Source: an uncultured Pelagibacteraceae bacterium (GTDB lineage Bacteria; Pseudomonadota; Alphaproteobacteria; Pelagibacterales; Pelagibacteraceae). From it: 64,000 nt of DNA. Positions 41,635 through 48,938 of the stretch are shown here, piece after piece. Both the position numbers and the translations under genes were made by a program. Location of the stretch: positions 62,001-126,000 of the forward strand of contig CACBWM010000001.1 of assembly GCA_902542975.1 (NCBI GenBank), in the 5' to 3' direction. The notes under the pieces were generated by a model. The model saw only the letters and a list, made by a program, of their open reading frames with translations, did not search any database and had not been told where the DNA came from. The stretch's first letter is position 1; each line of letters begins with the position of its first letter.

Positions 41635-42963
41635 TTAGCTCCAAGGAAACGGACTGTTCGATGTGGGATGAAGTTTTCCTTTTTCATATCTATCGAATCT
41701 AAACGGTTTTAATAATTCACTTTCATGACCTAAAATTTCTTGTGCAACAAGGTGCCCAACACCTATCATTTTATAACCATGATTTGCATCTGCAATCATG
41801 TAAACATTTTCAAAAAATCTATCGAATATTGGGAATGAGTCTGGCGTCAAACAACCCAATCCTCCTGATGGTCCCTTTCTATACAGATGAGATTTACCAA
41901 CAAAACGTTTCTGAATATGTGCAAGTGCTGAAGTCCACATATCAGAAAATTTATCAGTGGTTTGATATTCTGGAGAATCTATCCCATACGGATCAACATT
42001 AACTTCATCAAAATGTTTTTGAACAATGTAAGGTGATGTTCCACCTTGAACTCCCAATCCTTCAATATCAGGTTTATAATAAATACCCCATAAGTCTTCT
42101 GTAATTATTTTACCATCTTTATCAGAATAAAGCGGTGCATCTGTATCAACATGAATTACTGGAGGCGCTTTACCTTCATTAGTTTTTAAATAATCTGCAT
42201 CTACACCTAATACACCTTCTTGTAAAAACCAGTACTTCCACATTTCAACTTCATGCATTTTTCCATTTTTAGCATCTTTTATGTTAGTAGTTTTTGGCAA
42301 CTCCAACATATTCCAAAAATCTCTTACCCATGGTCCTGCTCCAATAACTACCTGATCACAATCAATTGTACCTTTGTCTGTAACTACGCCAGTAATTGCA
42401 TTGCTGTTGCTCCCTCTTTTAAAACCTGTAACCTTTACTCCTTTATGAACGTTTACACCGTTTGAATTTGCTTTTTTCTCTAGTGCTTTAATTGAGTCCT
42501 TATTAAATGCATATCCACCTTTTTTTTCATGCAAGACTGATGTAATACCTTTTGCTTGCCAATCACTAAAAATTCCTTGCATATATTTCATGCAATCTTT
42601 TTCACCTTCTATAAATTCTGATTCATATCCAATTGCTTTTTGTTGTTCATAAATACTTGCAACATCTTTATGCATTACTTCCGGAGAAATTTGCATATAG
42701 CCAACAGCATTATATTTAAATGCCTCTGGATCACTTTCCCAAACACTAACTGAATGAGCCATTAATTCTCTCATTGCTGGTTGAAAATAATTATTTCTAA
42801 CAACTCCACATGCAATTCCACTTGCACCTGCAGCAGTGTCTTTTTTTTCTAGGACAACTACATCGTTTGGATTTTTATATTTTTCGGAAAGTTTCCAAGC
42901 AGTACTTAACCCGTGAATTCCTCCACCAATTATTACAACTTTTGCTTTTGTCGGTAACGACAT
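41635..42963 (-). CDS. FAD-dependent oxidoreductase (DadA / sarcosine oxidase beta-like)
   Basis: 442 residues. The FAD-binding Rossmann motif 'AKVVIIGGGIHGLSTAWKLSEKY' is at residues 7-29; a Gly-rich 'GASGIACGVVRNNYF' follows, and the C-terminal 'SGGLGCLTPDSFPIFDRFFENVYMIADANHGYKMIGVGHLVAQEI' completes the DAO fold. Such enzymes oxidise N-methyl or alpha-amino groups. Located 67 bp upstream of the glutamine-synthetase/Mgs genes on the same strand, it may oxidise an N-methylated amino acid (sarcosine, dimethylglycine or N-methylglutamate). It would be a one-subunit type, different from the multi-subunit sarcosine oxidase that probably begins at 63498. Confidence 0.85.
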   Translation of the reverse strand: MSLPTKAKVVIIGGGIHGLSTAWKLSEKYKNPNDVVVLEKKDTAAGASGIACGVVRNNYFQPAMRELMAHSVSVWESDPEAFKYNAVGYMQISPEVMHKDVASIYEQQKAIGYESEFIEGEKDCMKYMQGIFSDWQAKGITSVLHEKKGGYAFNKDSIKALEKKANSNGVNVHKGVKVTGFKRGSNSNAITGVVTDKGTIDCDQVVIGAGPWVRDFWNMLELPKTTNIKDAKNGKMHEVEMWKYWFLQEGVLGVDADYLKTNEGKAPPVIHVDTDAPLYSDKDGKIITEDLWGIYYKPDIEGLGVQGGTSPYIVQKHFDEVNVDPYGIDSPEYQTTDKFSDMWTSALAHIQKRFVGKSHLYRKGPSGGLGCLTPDSFPIFDRFFENVYMIADANHGYKMIGVGHLVAQEILGHESELLKPFRFDRYEKGKLHPTSNSPFPWS

Positions 42964-43052
42964 GAACGAACTTTAATTTTTTAGCAAAGGAAAGAATATA
43001 ATAATTTTTATATATAATTTATATAAATTCTAAATATTAGTGTGAATTTTAT

Positions 43053-43403
43053 TTAAAAACTCAAATTTTTCAGAGTTTTCAAATATTCGTTAAATTCATT
43101 AACAAAATTCTGTGTAGGTAAAACGTACTTTTTTCTATGGTCATTTCCGGTTTTTTCGAGGTAAAAAAATTCTTTATCACAAGCTTCTTTGATCATGAGT
43201 GCAGATTTGGGTCTAGAGGTTTTGAAAAGTCTAGTCTTAAGTTCTTCGACAGATAAGTTTTCATTTAATTTATAGGAATTCATCACAATTAACATCATGT
43301 GATAATGTGAAGGAGACTTTCTGAAAAAGTAATTACTGGATGTATGGGACAGTTTCATTTGATCTTCCCAAAATTCCAGTAAATCCTTTGATGATTTTGA
43401 CAT
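43053..43403 (-). CDS. Putative winged-helix (MarR-like) DNA-binding protein
   Basis: 116 residues, all alpha with a short beta-wing-like part. 'NLSVEELKTRLFKTSRPKSALMIKEACDKEFFYLEKTGNDHRKKYVLPTQNFVNEFNEYLKTL' fits helix-turn-helix plus wing ('KTGNDHRKKYVLP') plus C-terminal helix, as in MarR-type proteins. I see the pattern; I did not confirm it by a profile search. The start overlaps the tdm stop by one base, so it is co-transcribed with TMAO demethylase. A perfect 14-bp palindrome in the tdm/tmoX divergent promoter region would be a natural operator for it. Confidence 0.6.
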   Translation of the reverse strand: MSKSSKDLLEFWEDQMKLSHTSSNYFFRKSPSHYHMMLIVMNSYKLNENLSVEELKTRLFKTSRPKSALMIKEACDKEFFYLEKTGNDHRKKYVLPTQNFVNEFNEYLKTLKNLSF

Positions 43404-45742
43404 TAAGATTTTACACGTGTTTTTTGAGGATCGTAATGTGGGAAACCAACAACTTTAGCAGGTATTCTTTTTTGATGTCCATCAATTTTACCGACTTCAA
43501 CGTTCATACCTATTTCTGAATGACCTACATCAATTCTGCACAAAGCAATATTTTTATTCAAAGTAGGAGATAGACATCCGCTTGTAACTACGCCAACTTG
43601 GGATCTTCCAATGTGAACACAATCACCGTGATTAGCTTTTTCTTTGCCTACAAGTTCTAATCCAACTAATTTCTTTTGCGGATTTTCTTTTCTCTTTATT
43701 AATGCTTCTTTACCAATGAAATCTGCTGTTTTTGTTTTTAAAGGAACCGTAAATCCAACACCAGCTTCAAAAGGGTCAACTTGGCCGTCAAATTCATTAC
43801 CAAATAATATTAGTCCAGCTTCAATTCTTAATAAATCTAATGCTCCAAAACCGGCAGGTATTAATCCTTCATCTTTACCAGCTTCCATAAGCACATCCCA
43901 AACCGCTGGTGCATCAGAAGGATGACACCATATTTCATATCCTAACTCGCCTGTATATCCAGTTCTAGAAACCATTAATGGAATTCCGCTAAGCTCTTTT
44001 ACTCTGCAGATTGTAAACCTAAACCATTGCAATTCTGAAATAGAAGGTTGTGTTGGTGGAGTAAAAATAAACTTTTCTAAAATTTTTCTACTATTTGGTC
44101 CTTGTAGAGAAATATTATTTATTTGATCGGTAGAGTTCTTAACTAAAACATTAAATTTTTTCTTTTTTGCCTGTTCTTTTAACCATTCACCTGCGTATTC
44201 ATCACCACATACCCATCTAAATCCATGATCACTCATTTTTAACAATGTTCCATCATCAAACATAGAACCATTTTCATAACACATCGAAGAATAAACAATT
44301 TGTCCAACTGACAATTTTTTAACATTTCTAGTTAAAGTATAGTCCATCAATTCTTCCGCATCTGGACCTAATATTTCAAATTTTCTTAAAGAAGATAAAT
44401 CAATTAAAACTGCTTTTTCTCTACACGCTGTATATTCATTTACTACTCCGTGTTTAGTGTAATCATTGGGCAGCCAATATCCTCTAGCATCAACAAAGTT
44501 TCTTGTTAACTTAGAAGTTTTCTCATGAAATCCTGTGTTTTTTGTTAGTTTTAATTCTGAGTCTGGTTTCATTCTAAATGCAAAAGATTTTGTAAATTCT
44601 CTTTTTTTTTCATAAGTTCTAACAAAAATATCTGTAGGGTTCCATGAATTACATGGATCTATATCACTTGGACACGCTGATGTTCCGCAGGTTAAATCTT
44701 TTAAAGCTCTTAATATTACATAATCTCCAGGTCTAGCAAATGATTCATCAGAAAGCACAGTATTTAAACCTCCTGCCGAAGTATTAAAAAATAAATTTAT
44801 AGCGTGCCATCCTTTTTGTCTATTAACGCCAAAATTTTCCATAGCACCACTTAAATTATCTGAACAATTTGGATGCCCAAAATAACCAGCATCTTCGTAA
44901 TACTTTGATGTACAAGCAAGATTAAAAGTATCATGTCTTCCAACAGTATCTCTTATCACTTCTACTAAAGGTTCATGATCTGTATCATAAAATTTTGAAT
45001 ATAATCCTGGTCCTGGAAAAGTATTACCCATAAAGGTCCTGGTTGTTTGCCAATCTAGACCTTTCTCTATACCTTTACCTAATTTAGCTGTATCAAAAGC
45101 AACGAAATCTGAACATTGTCTACCAGTTGGACAAATTATTTGAATATAATCTCCTTCTTTAACTTCAAAAGAAATCGCTGATTGTTTTGCAATATTTTTT
45201 TCGTCTAATGGATCAAAAATTGGATCTGGAATTATTCTATGTTCTTTATAGTCAACAATATTATTTCTTTTAATAAATAAAGTTAATTCTGTAGGAGGAT
45301 TTTGTTCATGAACCAACATATCATTACCAGGTGCAGAAAAAATGCAATAACATTTATCTTTTGAACTTATTTTAATTTTTTCTCCTGGTGGAGTGTCTTT
45401 ATCAAAAAGGATTGAAGATTTAGATTTTGCAATTTTAAGATTTCTTTTTTCTAATTGGCGCAAAGCAATTTTCGAACTTTCTTCATTTCTATTTAAAATT
45501 TTAATTATATCATTTTCTGATTTAGATGATTTTAAATTTAAAATTGATGGATCTGAATTTCCATCAGAATTAAAAACAACTATTTCACAAATTTGATTTC
45601 CTTCATTATTAATAATTTCAATTTCATCATCTGGAAAAACCTGAACTCCTGTTAATCCACCACCATTAACTACATATCTTTCAACTCCAGGTGGCAAAAC
45701 ATTTAAACCAGGTTCATTTATTCTTAAATTTTCTTCTAACAT
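43403..45742 (-). CDS. tdm: Trimethylamine N-oxide demethylase (Tdm): DUF1989 plus GcvT-fold fusion
   Basis: 779 residues with two parts. The DUF1989 (urea-carboxylase-associated) metal domain spans about 180-375; Cys277, Cys352 and Cys357 (in 'LTCGTSACPSDIDPC') are candidate zinc ligands. A GcvT-fold tetrahydrofolate-binding domain runs from about 400 to the end ('RTGYTGELGYEIWCH', 'RIEAGLILFGNEFDGQVDPFEAGVGF'). This architecture is that of Tdm, which splits TMAO into dimethylamine and formaldehyde, with the C-terminal part passing formaldehyde to tetrahydrofolate. The adjacent divergent TMAO-type importer supports this. The N-terminal 150 residues add a further DUF1989-like segment. Confidence 0.88.
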   Translation of the reverse strand: MLEENLRINEPGLNVLPPGVERYVVNGGGLTGVQVFPDDEIEIINNEGNQICEIVVFNSDGNSDPSILNLKSSKSENDIIKILNRNEESSKIALRQLEKRNLKIAKSKSSILFDKDTPPGEKIKISSKDKCYCIFSAPGNDMLVHEQNPPTELTLFIKRNNIVDYKEHRIIPDPIFDPLDEKNIAKQSAISFEVKEGDYIQIICPTGRQCSDFVAFDTAKLGKGIEKGLDWQTTRTFMGNTFPGPGLYSKFYDTDHEPLVEVIRDTVGRHDTFNLACTSKYYEDAGYFGHPNCSDNLSGAMENFGVNRQKGWHAINLFFNTSAGGLNTVLSDESFARPGDYVILRALKDLTCGTSACPSDIDPCNSWNPTDIFVRTYEKKREFTKSFAFRMKPDSELKLTKNTGFHEKTSKLTRNFVDARGYWLPNDYTKHGVVNEYTACREKAVLIDLSSLRKFEILGPDAEELMDYTLTRNVKKLSVGQIVYSSMCYENGSMFDDGTLLKMSDHGFRWVCGDEYAGEWLKEQAKKKKFNVLVKNSTDQINNISLQGPNSRKILEKFIFTPPTQPSISELQWFRFTICRVKELSGIPLMVSRTGYTGELGYEIWCHPSDAPAVWDVLMEAGKDEGLIPAGFGALDLLRIEAGLILFGNEFDGQVDPFEAGVGFTVPLKTKTADFIGKEALIKRKENPQKKLVGLELVGKEKANHGDCVHIGRSQVGVVTSGCLSPTLNKNIALCRIDVGHSEIGMNVEVGKIDGHQKRIPAKVVGFPHYDPQKTRVKS

Positions 45743-45774
45743 TTTAAATCAATGATTACTTATGTTTAAGAATA

Positions 45775-45788
45775 AATCAGTACTGATT
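45775..45788. promoter_or_regulatory. Perfect 14-bp palindrome between tdm and tmoX, candidate operator
   Basis: AATCAGTACTGATT is its own reverse complement. It lies 33 bp upstream of the tdm ATG and about 95 bp upstream of the tmoX ATG. Unlike most palindromes here it is not pure AT. It is a plausible binding site for the small winged-helix-like protein encoded after tdm; that link is inference. Confidence 0.5.
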
Positions 45789-45821
45789 AATTGTATATAT
45801 AAATTTTAGTACCAACTTTTG

Positions 45822-45850
45822 TTGACTGTGAGATTAAATTTAAGGATACT
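45822..45850 (+). promoter_or_regulatory. Predicted sigma-70 promoter of tmoX
   Basis: A -35 element TTGACT (45822-45827) and a -10 element GATACT (45845-45850) are 17 bp apart, matching consensus 5/6 and 4/6. The leader would be about 27 nt with an AGGAG ribosome site at 45873-45877. Prediction from sequence only. Confidence 0.5.
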
Positions 45851-45883
45851 TACTTACTTAATATATTAAGAGAGGAGAAATAA

Positions 45884-46828
45884 ATGAAGAAAATACTATC
45901 TTTACTCTCAGCTATAGTAATTACTGTAGTAAGCTTTGCAGGAATATCTAACGCTGACAGTAAAAAACCCATAGTGATCCCAACTCATAACTGGTCAAGT
46001 CAAATTGTTATGGCCTATGTTATTGGTGGAATCTTTGAAAGCATGGGTAACAATGTTAAATATGTAAATGCTGACTCTCAAGCGGTTTACGAGTCAATTA
46101 GAATTGGTGATGTAACTATATCTCATGAGGTATGGGAATCTGCTTTCGGTAAGTCATTTACAACAGCTTTAGACAAAGGTGGTTTGTTAGACTGGGGTGA
46201 TCATGAAGCAAGAACTCTTGAGGATATGGGATATCCAAACTGGGTTGTTGAAAAAGGTCTATGTCCAGGTCTACCAGATTGGACAGCTCTAAAAAATCCA
46301 GACTGTGCAAAAAACTTTACAACACCTGACTCTCCAGATGGAAAAGGAAGAATGTTGGAAGGACCACAAACTTGGCATGGTGACTTAATCCCTCAAAGGA
46401 TTGATGCACTTGGCTTAGGTGATTTATGGTGGGTTAAGTTTGCTGGAGGTGCTGATGCACTTTGGGCAGAGTTAGCAGCTGCTGAAAAAGAAGGAAGAGG
46501 AACTATAATTTTCAACTGGACACCAAACTTTACTGATGGTGCTGGTTTTACATTTATCGACTTCCCTCCATACACAGCTGGTTGCAGACCAGCAGATGGT
46601 GGTGATGGAAAATGTGGTTCTCCGGATGGTTATTTGAAAAAAGCAGTACACGAAGATTTTCCAAAAACTCATCCAGATGCAGCAGCAGCGTTTAAAAAAT
46701 TGTCATTTTCAACAAGTCAAATTGGTGCAATGGCAGCTTTAGTAGACGTTGACAAAATGACTCACGAAGATGCAGCTAAAAAATGGTTAGCTGATAACGA
46801 GTCAACTTGGAAAGCTTTCCTTAAATAA
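45884..46828 (+). CDS. tmoX: TMAO / glycine-betaine-type ABC transporter substrate-binding protein
   Basis: 314 residues with a signal peptide (about 24 residues, cut near 'ISNADS'). It is an OpuAC/ProX-family protein. Tryptophans that could form the quaternary-ammonium box occur in 'THNWSSQIV', 'HEVWESAFG', 'GDLWWVKFAGG' and 'IFNWTPNF'. The divergent tdm gene points to TMAO; glycine betaine or choline may also bind, as SAR11 binding proteins of this class are often broad. A consensus-like promoter and strong ribosome site suggest high expression. A terminator follows, and two unrelated small genes separate it from its ATPase and permease genes. Confidence 0.82.
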   Translation: MKKILSLLSAIVITVVSFAGISNADSKKPIVIPTHNWSSQIVMAYVIGGIFESMGNNVKYVNADSQAVYESIRIGDVTISHEVWESAFGKSFTTALDKGGLLDWGDHEARTLEDMGYPNWVVEKGLCPGLPDWTALKNPDCAKNFTTPDSPDGKGRMLEGPQTWHGDLIPQRIDALGLGDLWWVKFAGGADALWAELAAAEKEGRGTIIFNWTPNFTDGAGFTFIDFPPYTAGCRPADGGDGKCGSPDGYLKKAVHEDFPKTHPDAAAAFKKLSFSTSQIGAMAALVDVDKMTHEDAAKKWLADNESTWKAFLK

Positions 46829-46850
46829 GGATAAAAGTTAAAAAAATAAG

Positions 46851-46885
46851 ATCTCCCCCAATTCTGTTGGGGGGGATTTTTTTTT
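46851..46885 (+). terminator. Rho-independent terminator after tmoX
   Basis: An 11-bp stem (ATCTCCCCCAA with TTGGGGGGGAT, one G-T wobble), a 5-nt loop and a run of nine T. It separates tmoX from the MORN-protein gene whose ATG is at 46911. Confidence 0.92.
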
Positions 46886-46910
46886 ATAAAGATTTGTGTA
46901 AAATACAGTT

Positions 46911-47288
46911 ATGAGAAAATATCTTTTTTACATTTTTTTAAGTTTATTAATAAGTTCATCAGTTTTCGCTCGAAGCACCGGATGTAAAGAAGGTAACTGT
47001 GAAAATGGATATGGAAAATGGGTTTATACAGATAAAACTACTTATGAAGGTGAGTGGGTAGGAACAAAAAAAAATGGTCAAGGTGTAGAAACATGGCCAA
47101 ACGGATATATATATAAAGGTGAGTTTAAAAATAGCGTTTGGAGTGGAGTTGGAACTTTAACTTTCCCAGATGGGTCTACTTATGAAGGAGAGTGGGCTAA
47201 TGGTTTTATGAATGGCAAGGGAACATTTACCTGGGCTAATGGAGACCAAAAAATAGGAATTTGGAAAAACGGTAAATTACAAGATTAA
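46911..47288 (+). CDS. Exported MORN-repeat protein
   Basis: 125 residues with a signal peptide ('KYLFYIFLSLLISSSVFARS'). About four MORN repeats are seen: 'GYGKWVYTDKTTYEGEWVGTKKN', 'GQGVETWPNGYIYKGEFKN', 'GVGTLTFPDGSTYEGEWAN', 'GKGTFTWANGDQKIGIWKN'. MORN repeats form small beta-hairpins involved in membrane or protein contacts; bacterial ones are mostly uncharacterised. A Cys pair 'GCKEGNCENG' near the mature N-terminus may form a disulfide. It lies between tmoX and the tmo ATPase gene and shares one base with the membrane-protein gene that follows. No link to transport is established. Confidence 0.85.
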   Translation: MRKYLFYIFLSLLISSSVFARSTGCKEGNCENGYGKWVYTDKTTYEGEWVGTKKNGQGVETWPNGYIYKGEFKNSVWSGVGTLTFPDGSTYEGEWANGFMNGKGTFTWANGDQKIGIWKNGKLQD

Positions 47289-47839
47289 TGTCGAACGAAA
47301 CTTCATTTAATAGATTAAAAGGATTACCCGAGAACATAAAACAATTTATAGGACTAATAATTTTAACAATAGTCATAATTTCTTCTTTTGCTATTTTAAA
47401 TAATATATTTAGTGAGGGTGATGAATTAGTTAGAAAAATGAAATTGGAAGAAGAGAGAATTGCAAAAGAGAGAAAACTAAGTGCATTAATTTCAAAACTT
47501 CCCTCGGGTATATTAGTAACTTTTGATGGTACTGATCATTATAAATTATCAGATGAATTGTATGAGGGAGTGTGTAATGCCACAAAGCTTATCCCCCAAA
47601 GAGCAATAATGGGTGCAAATTTCTTAAATTTTAGAGCACACGAAATTTATACTATTAACGGCAATAAGATTGATGAAACATTTGTTGAATGGGATGCTGA
47701 AAAAAAGAAATGTTTTGCAGGTTTTACAGTTAGTGGAAATAACGTAGGAGTAGACGAAACAATTAAAGTAAGCGGTGAAGCCTTAAGTTTTTTAAGTACT
47801 GGAATTGATACAAGGGTTTATTTTATTAAAAATTTTTAA
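47288..47839 (+). CDS. Hypothetical single-pass membrane protein
   Basis: 183 residues. A cytoplasmic N-terminus, a helix at about 18-38 ('FIGLIILTIVIISSFAILNNIF'), a short charged coiled-coil-like stretch ('RKMKLEEERIAKERKLSALI') and a periplasmic beta-rich domain with two Cys (in 'YEGVCNATKLIP' and 'KKKCFAGF') that could form a disulfide. I do not recognise the family. It shares a base with the MORN gene and is 64 bp upstream of the tmo ATPase gene, so the pair may be transcribed together by read-through from tmoX. Confidence 0.7.
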   Translation: MSNETSFNRLKGLPENIKQFIGLIILTIVIISSFAILNNIFSEGDELVRKMKLEEERIAKERKLSALISKLPSGILVTFDGTDHYKLSDELYEGVCNATKLIPQRAIMGANFLNFRAHEIYTINGNKIDETFVEWDAEKKKCFAGFTVSGNNVGVDETIKVSGEALSFLSTGIDTRVYFIKNF

Positions 47840-47903
47840 TGGAAATAAGCTTCAATTATATTGATTTTAATTTAATTAATTTTCGTATACTTTTATAAGA
47901 ATT

Positions 47904-48935
47904 ATGTCTGAAGCAGTAATCAAATGCGAAGCAGTTTATAAAATTTTTGGTGAAAACGCCAAAAAGATGCTTCAAGATTCAAATGGTAATGTTGATGCTA
48001 AAACATTTCAAGAAAATGGTTGTATAGTAGGTGTTAACAATGCCTCTTTTGAAGTGGCAAAAGGAGAGATGCTTGTTGTAATGGGCTTATCTGGATCTGG
48101 TAAGTCAACTTTACTAAGGTGTATATCAAGATTAACAGATGCAACAGGTGGAAAAATTTTCATTGAAGGTCAAGATTTATTAAATTTAAATAATAAAGAG
48201 TTAATTGAGCTTAGAAGAAACAAAATGGGAATGGTTTTCCAAAGCTTTGCTCTTCTTCCACACAAAACCGTTGTAGAAAATATAGCTTTTCCTCTTCAAA
48301 TCAAAGGTATCAAAACTGAGGAGAGCATTAATAAAGCAATGGAGATGGTTAAATTAGTTGGACTTGATGGAAGAGAAAATTATTTTCCAAGAGAACTTTC
48401 AGGTGGACAACAACAAAGAGTGGGTATTGCAAGATCTCTAGCAGTTGAACCTGATATATGGTTTTTAGATGAACCCTTTTCTGCTTTAGATCCATTAATT
48501 AGAAAAGAAATGCAAGATGAATTTTTAAGACTTCAAGAAAAATTACAAAAAACAATTATGTTTATTACTCATGATTTTGATGAAGCATTAAAACTTGCTG
48601 ATCGAATTGCAATTATGAAAGATGGTATAATTGAACAACTAGATACACCTGCAAATATAGTTTTAAACCCAGCCACAGAATATGTAAGAAAATTTACTGA
48701 AGAAGTACCTAGAGAAAAAGTTCTATTAATTGAAGATGTAATGGATGAAAATATATCTAATAATTTAGGTGATGTTAGAGTTTCAAAAGATGAAATCATA
48801 GAAAATGTTGCAGAAAAAATATTAACGCAAGAAAAATCTGTAGCAGTTATAGATGAAAATAATAAAACCATTGGGTCAATCAACCCGACAAAAATAATAA
48901 ATACTGTCTTTGGCGGAAGAAAGAACGGAAAATAA
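47904..48935 (+). CDS. TMAO/glycine-betaine-type ABC transporter ATPase (ProV/OpuAA family)
   Basis: 343 residues. Walker A 'GLSGSGKSTLLRC' is near residues 66-78, signature 'LSGGQQQRVGIARSLAVEP' near 168-186, Walker B 'IWFLDEPFSALDPLIRKEM' follows, and a degenerate CBS-type C-terminal region ('VSKDEIIENVAEKILTQEKSVAVIDENNKTIGSINPTKII') resembles the ionic-strength-sensing tail of ProV/OpuAA. It also has the N-terminal 'EAVYKIFGENAKKML' typical of the family. In the TMAO system of marine bacteria this is the ATPase partner of TmoX. The permease gene follows 3 bp later. Confidence 0.9.
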   Translation: MSEAVIKCEAVYKIFGENAKKMLQDSNGNVDAKTFQENGCIVGVNNASFEVAKGEMLVVMGLSGSGKSTLLRCISRLTDATGGKIFIEGQDLLNLNNKELIELRRNKMGMVFQSFALLPHKTVVENIAFPLQIKGIKTEESINKAMEMVKLVGLDGRENYFPRELSGGQQQRVGIARSLAVEPDIWFLDEPFSALDPLIRKEMQDEFLRLQEKLQKTIMFITHDFDEALKLADRIAIMKDGIIEQLDTPANIVLNPATEYVRKFTEEVPREKVLLIEDVMDENISNNLGDVRVSKDEIIENVAEKILTQEKSVAVIDENNKTIGSINPTKIINTVFGGRKNGK

Positions 48936-48938
48936 ATT

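Noticed and set aside
43017-43028. Palindrome ATTTATATAAAT in the 42964-43052 gap
   Set aside because: It is made only of A and T in AT-rich DNA, so it carries little information. The gap shows nothing else of note.
43644-43925. Open frame of 93 codons on the plus strand inside tdm
   Set aside because: Antisense shadow of a well-supported gene; composition and position show no independent coding signal. The same holds for the other nested frames inside known genes.
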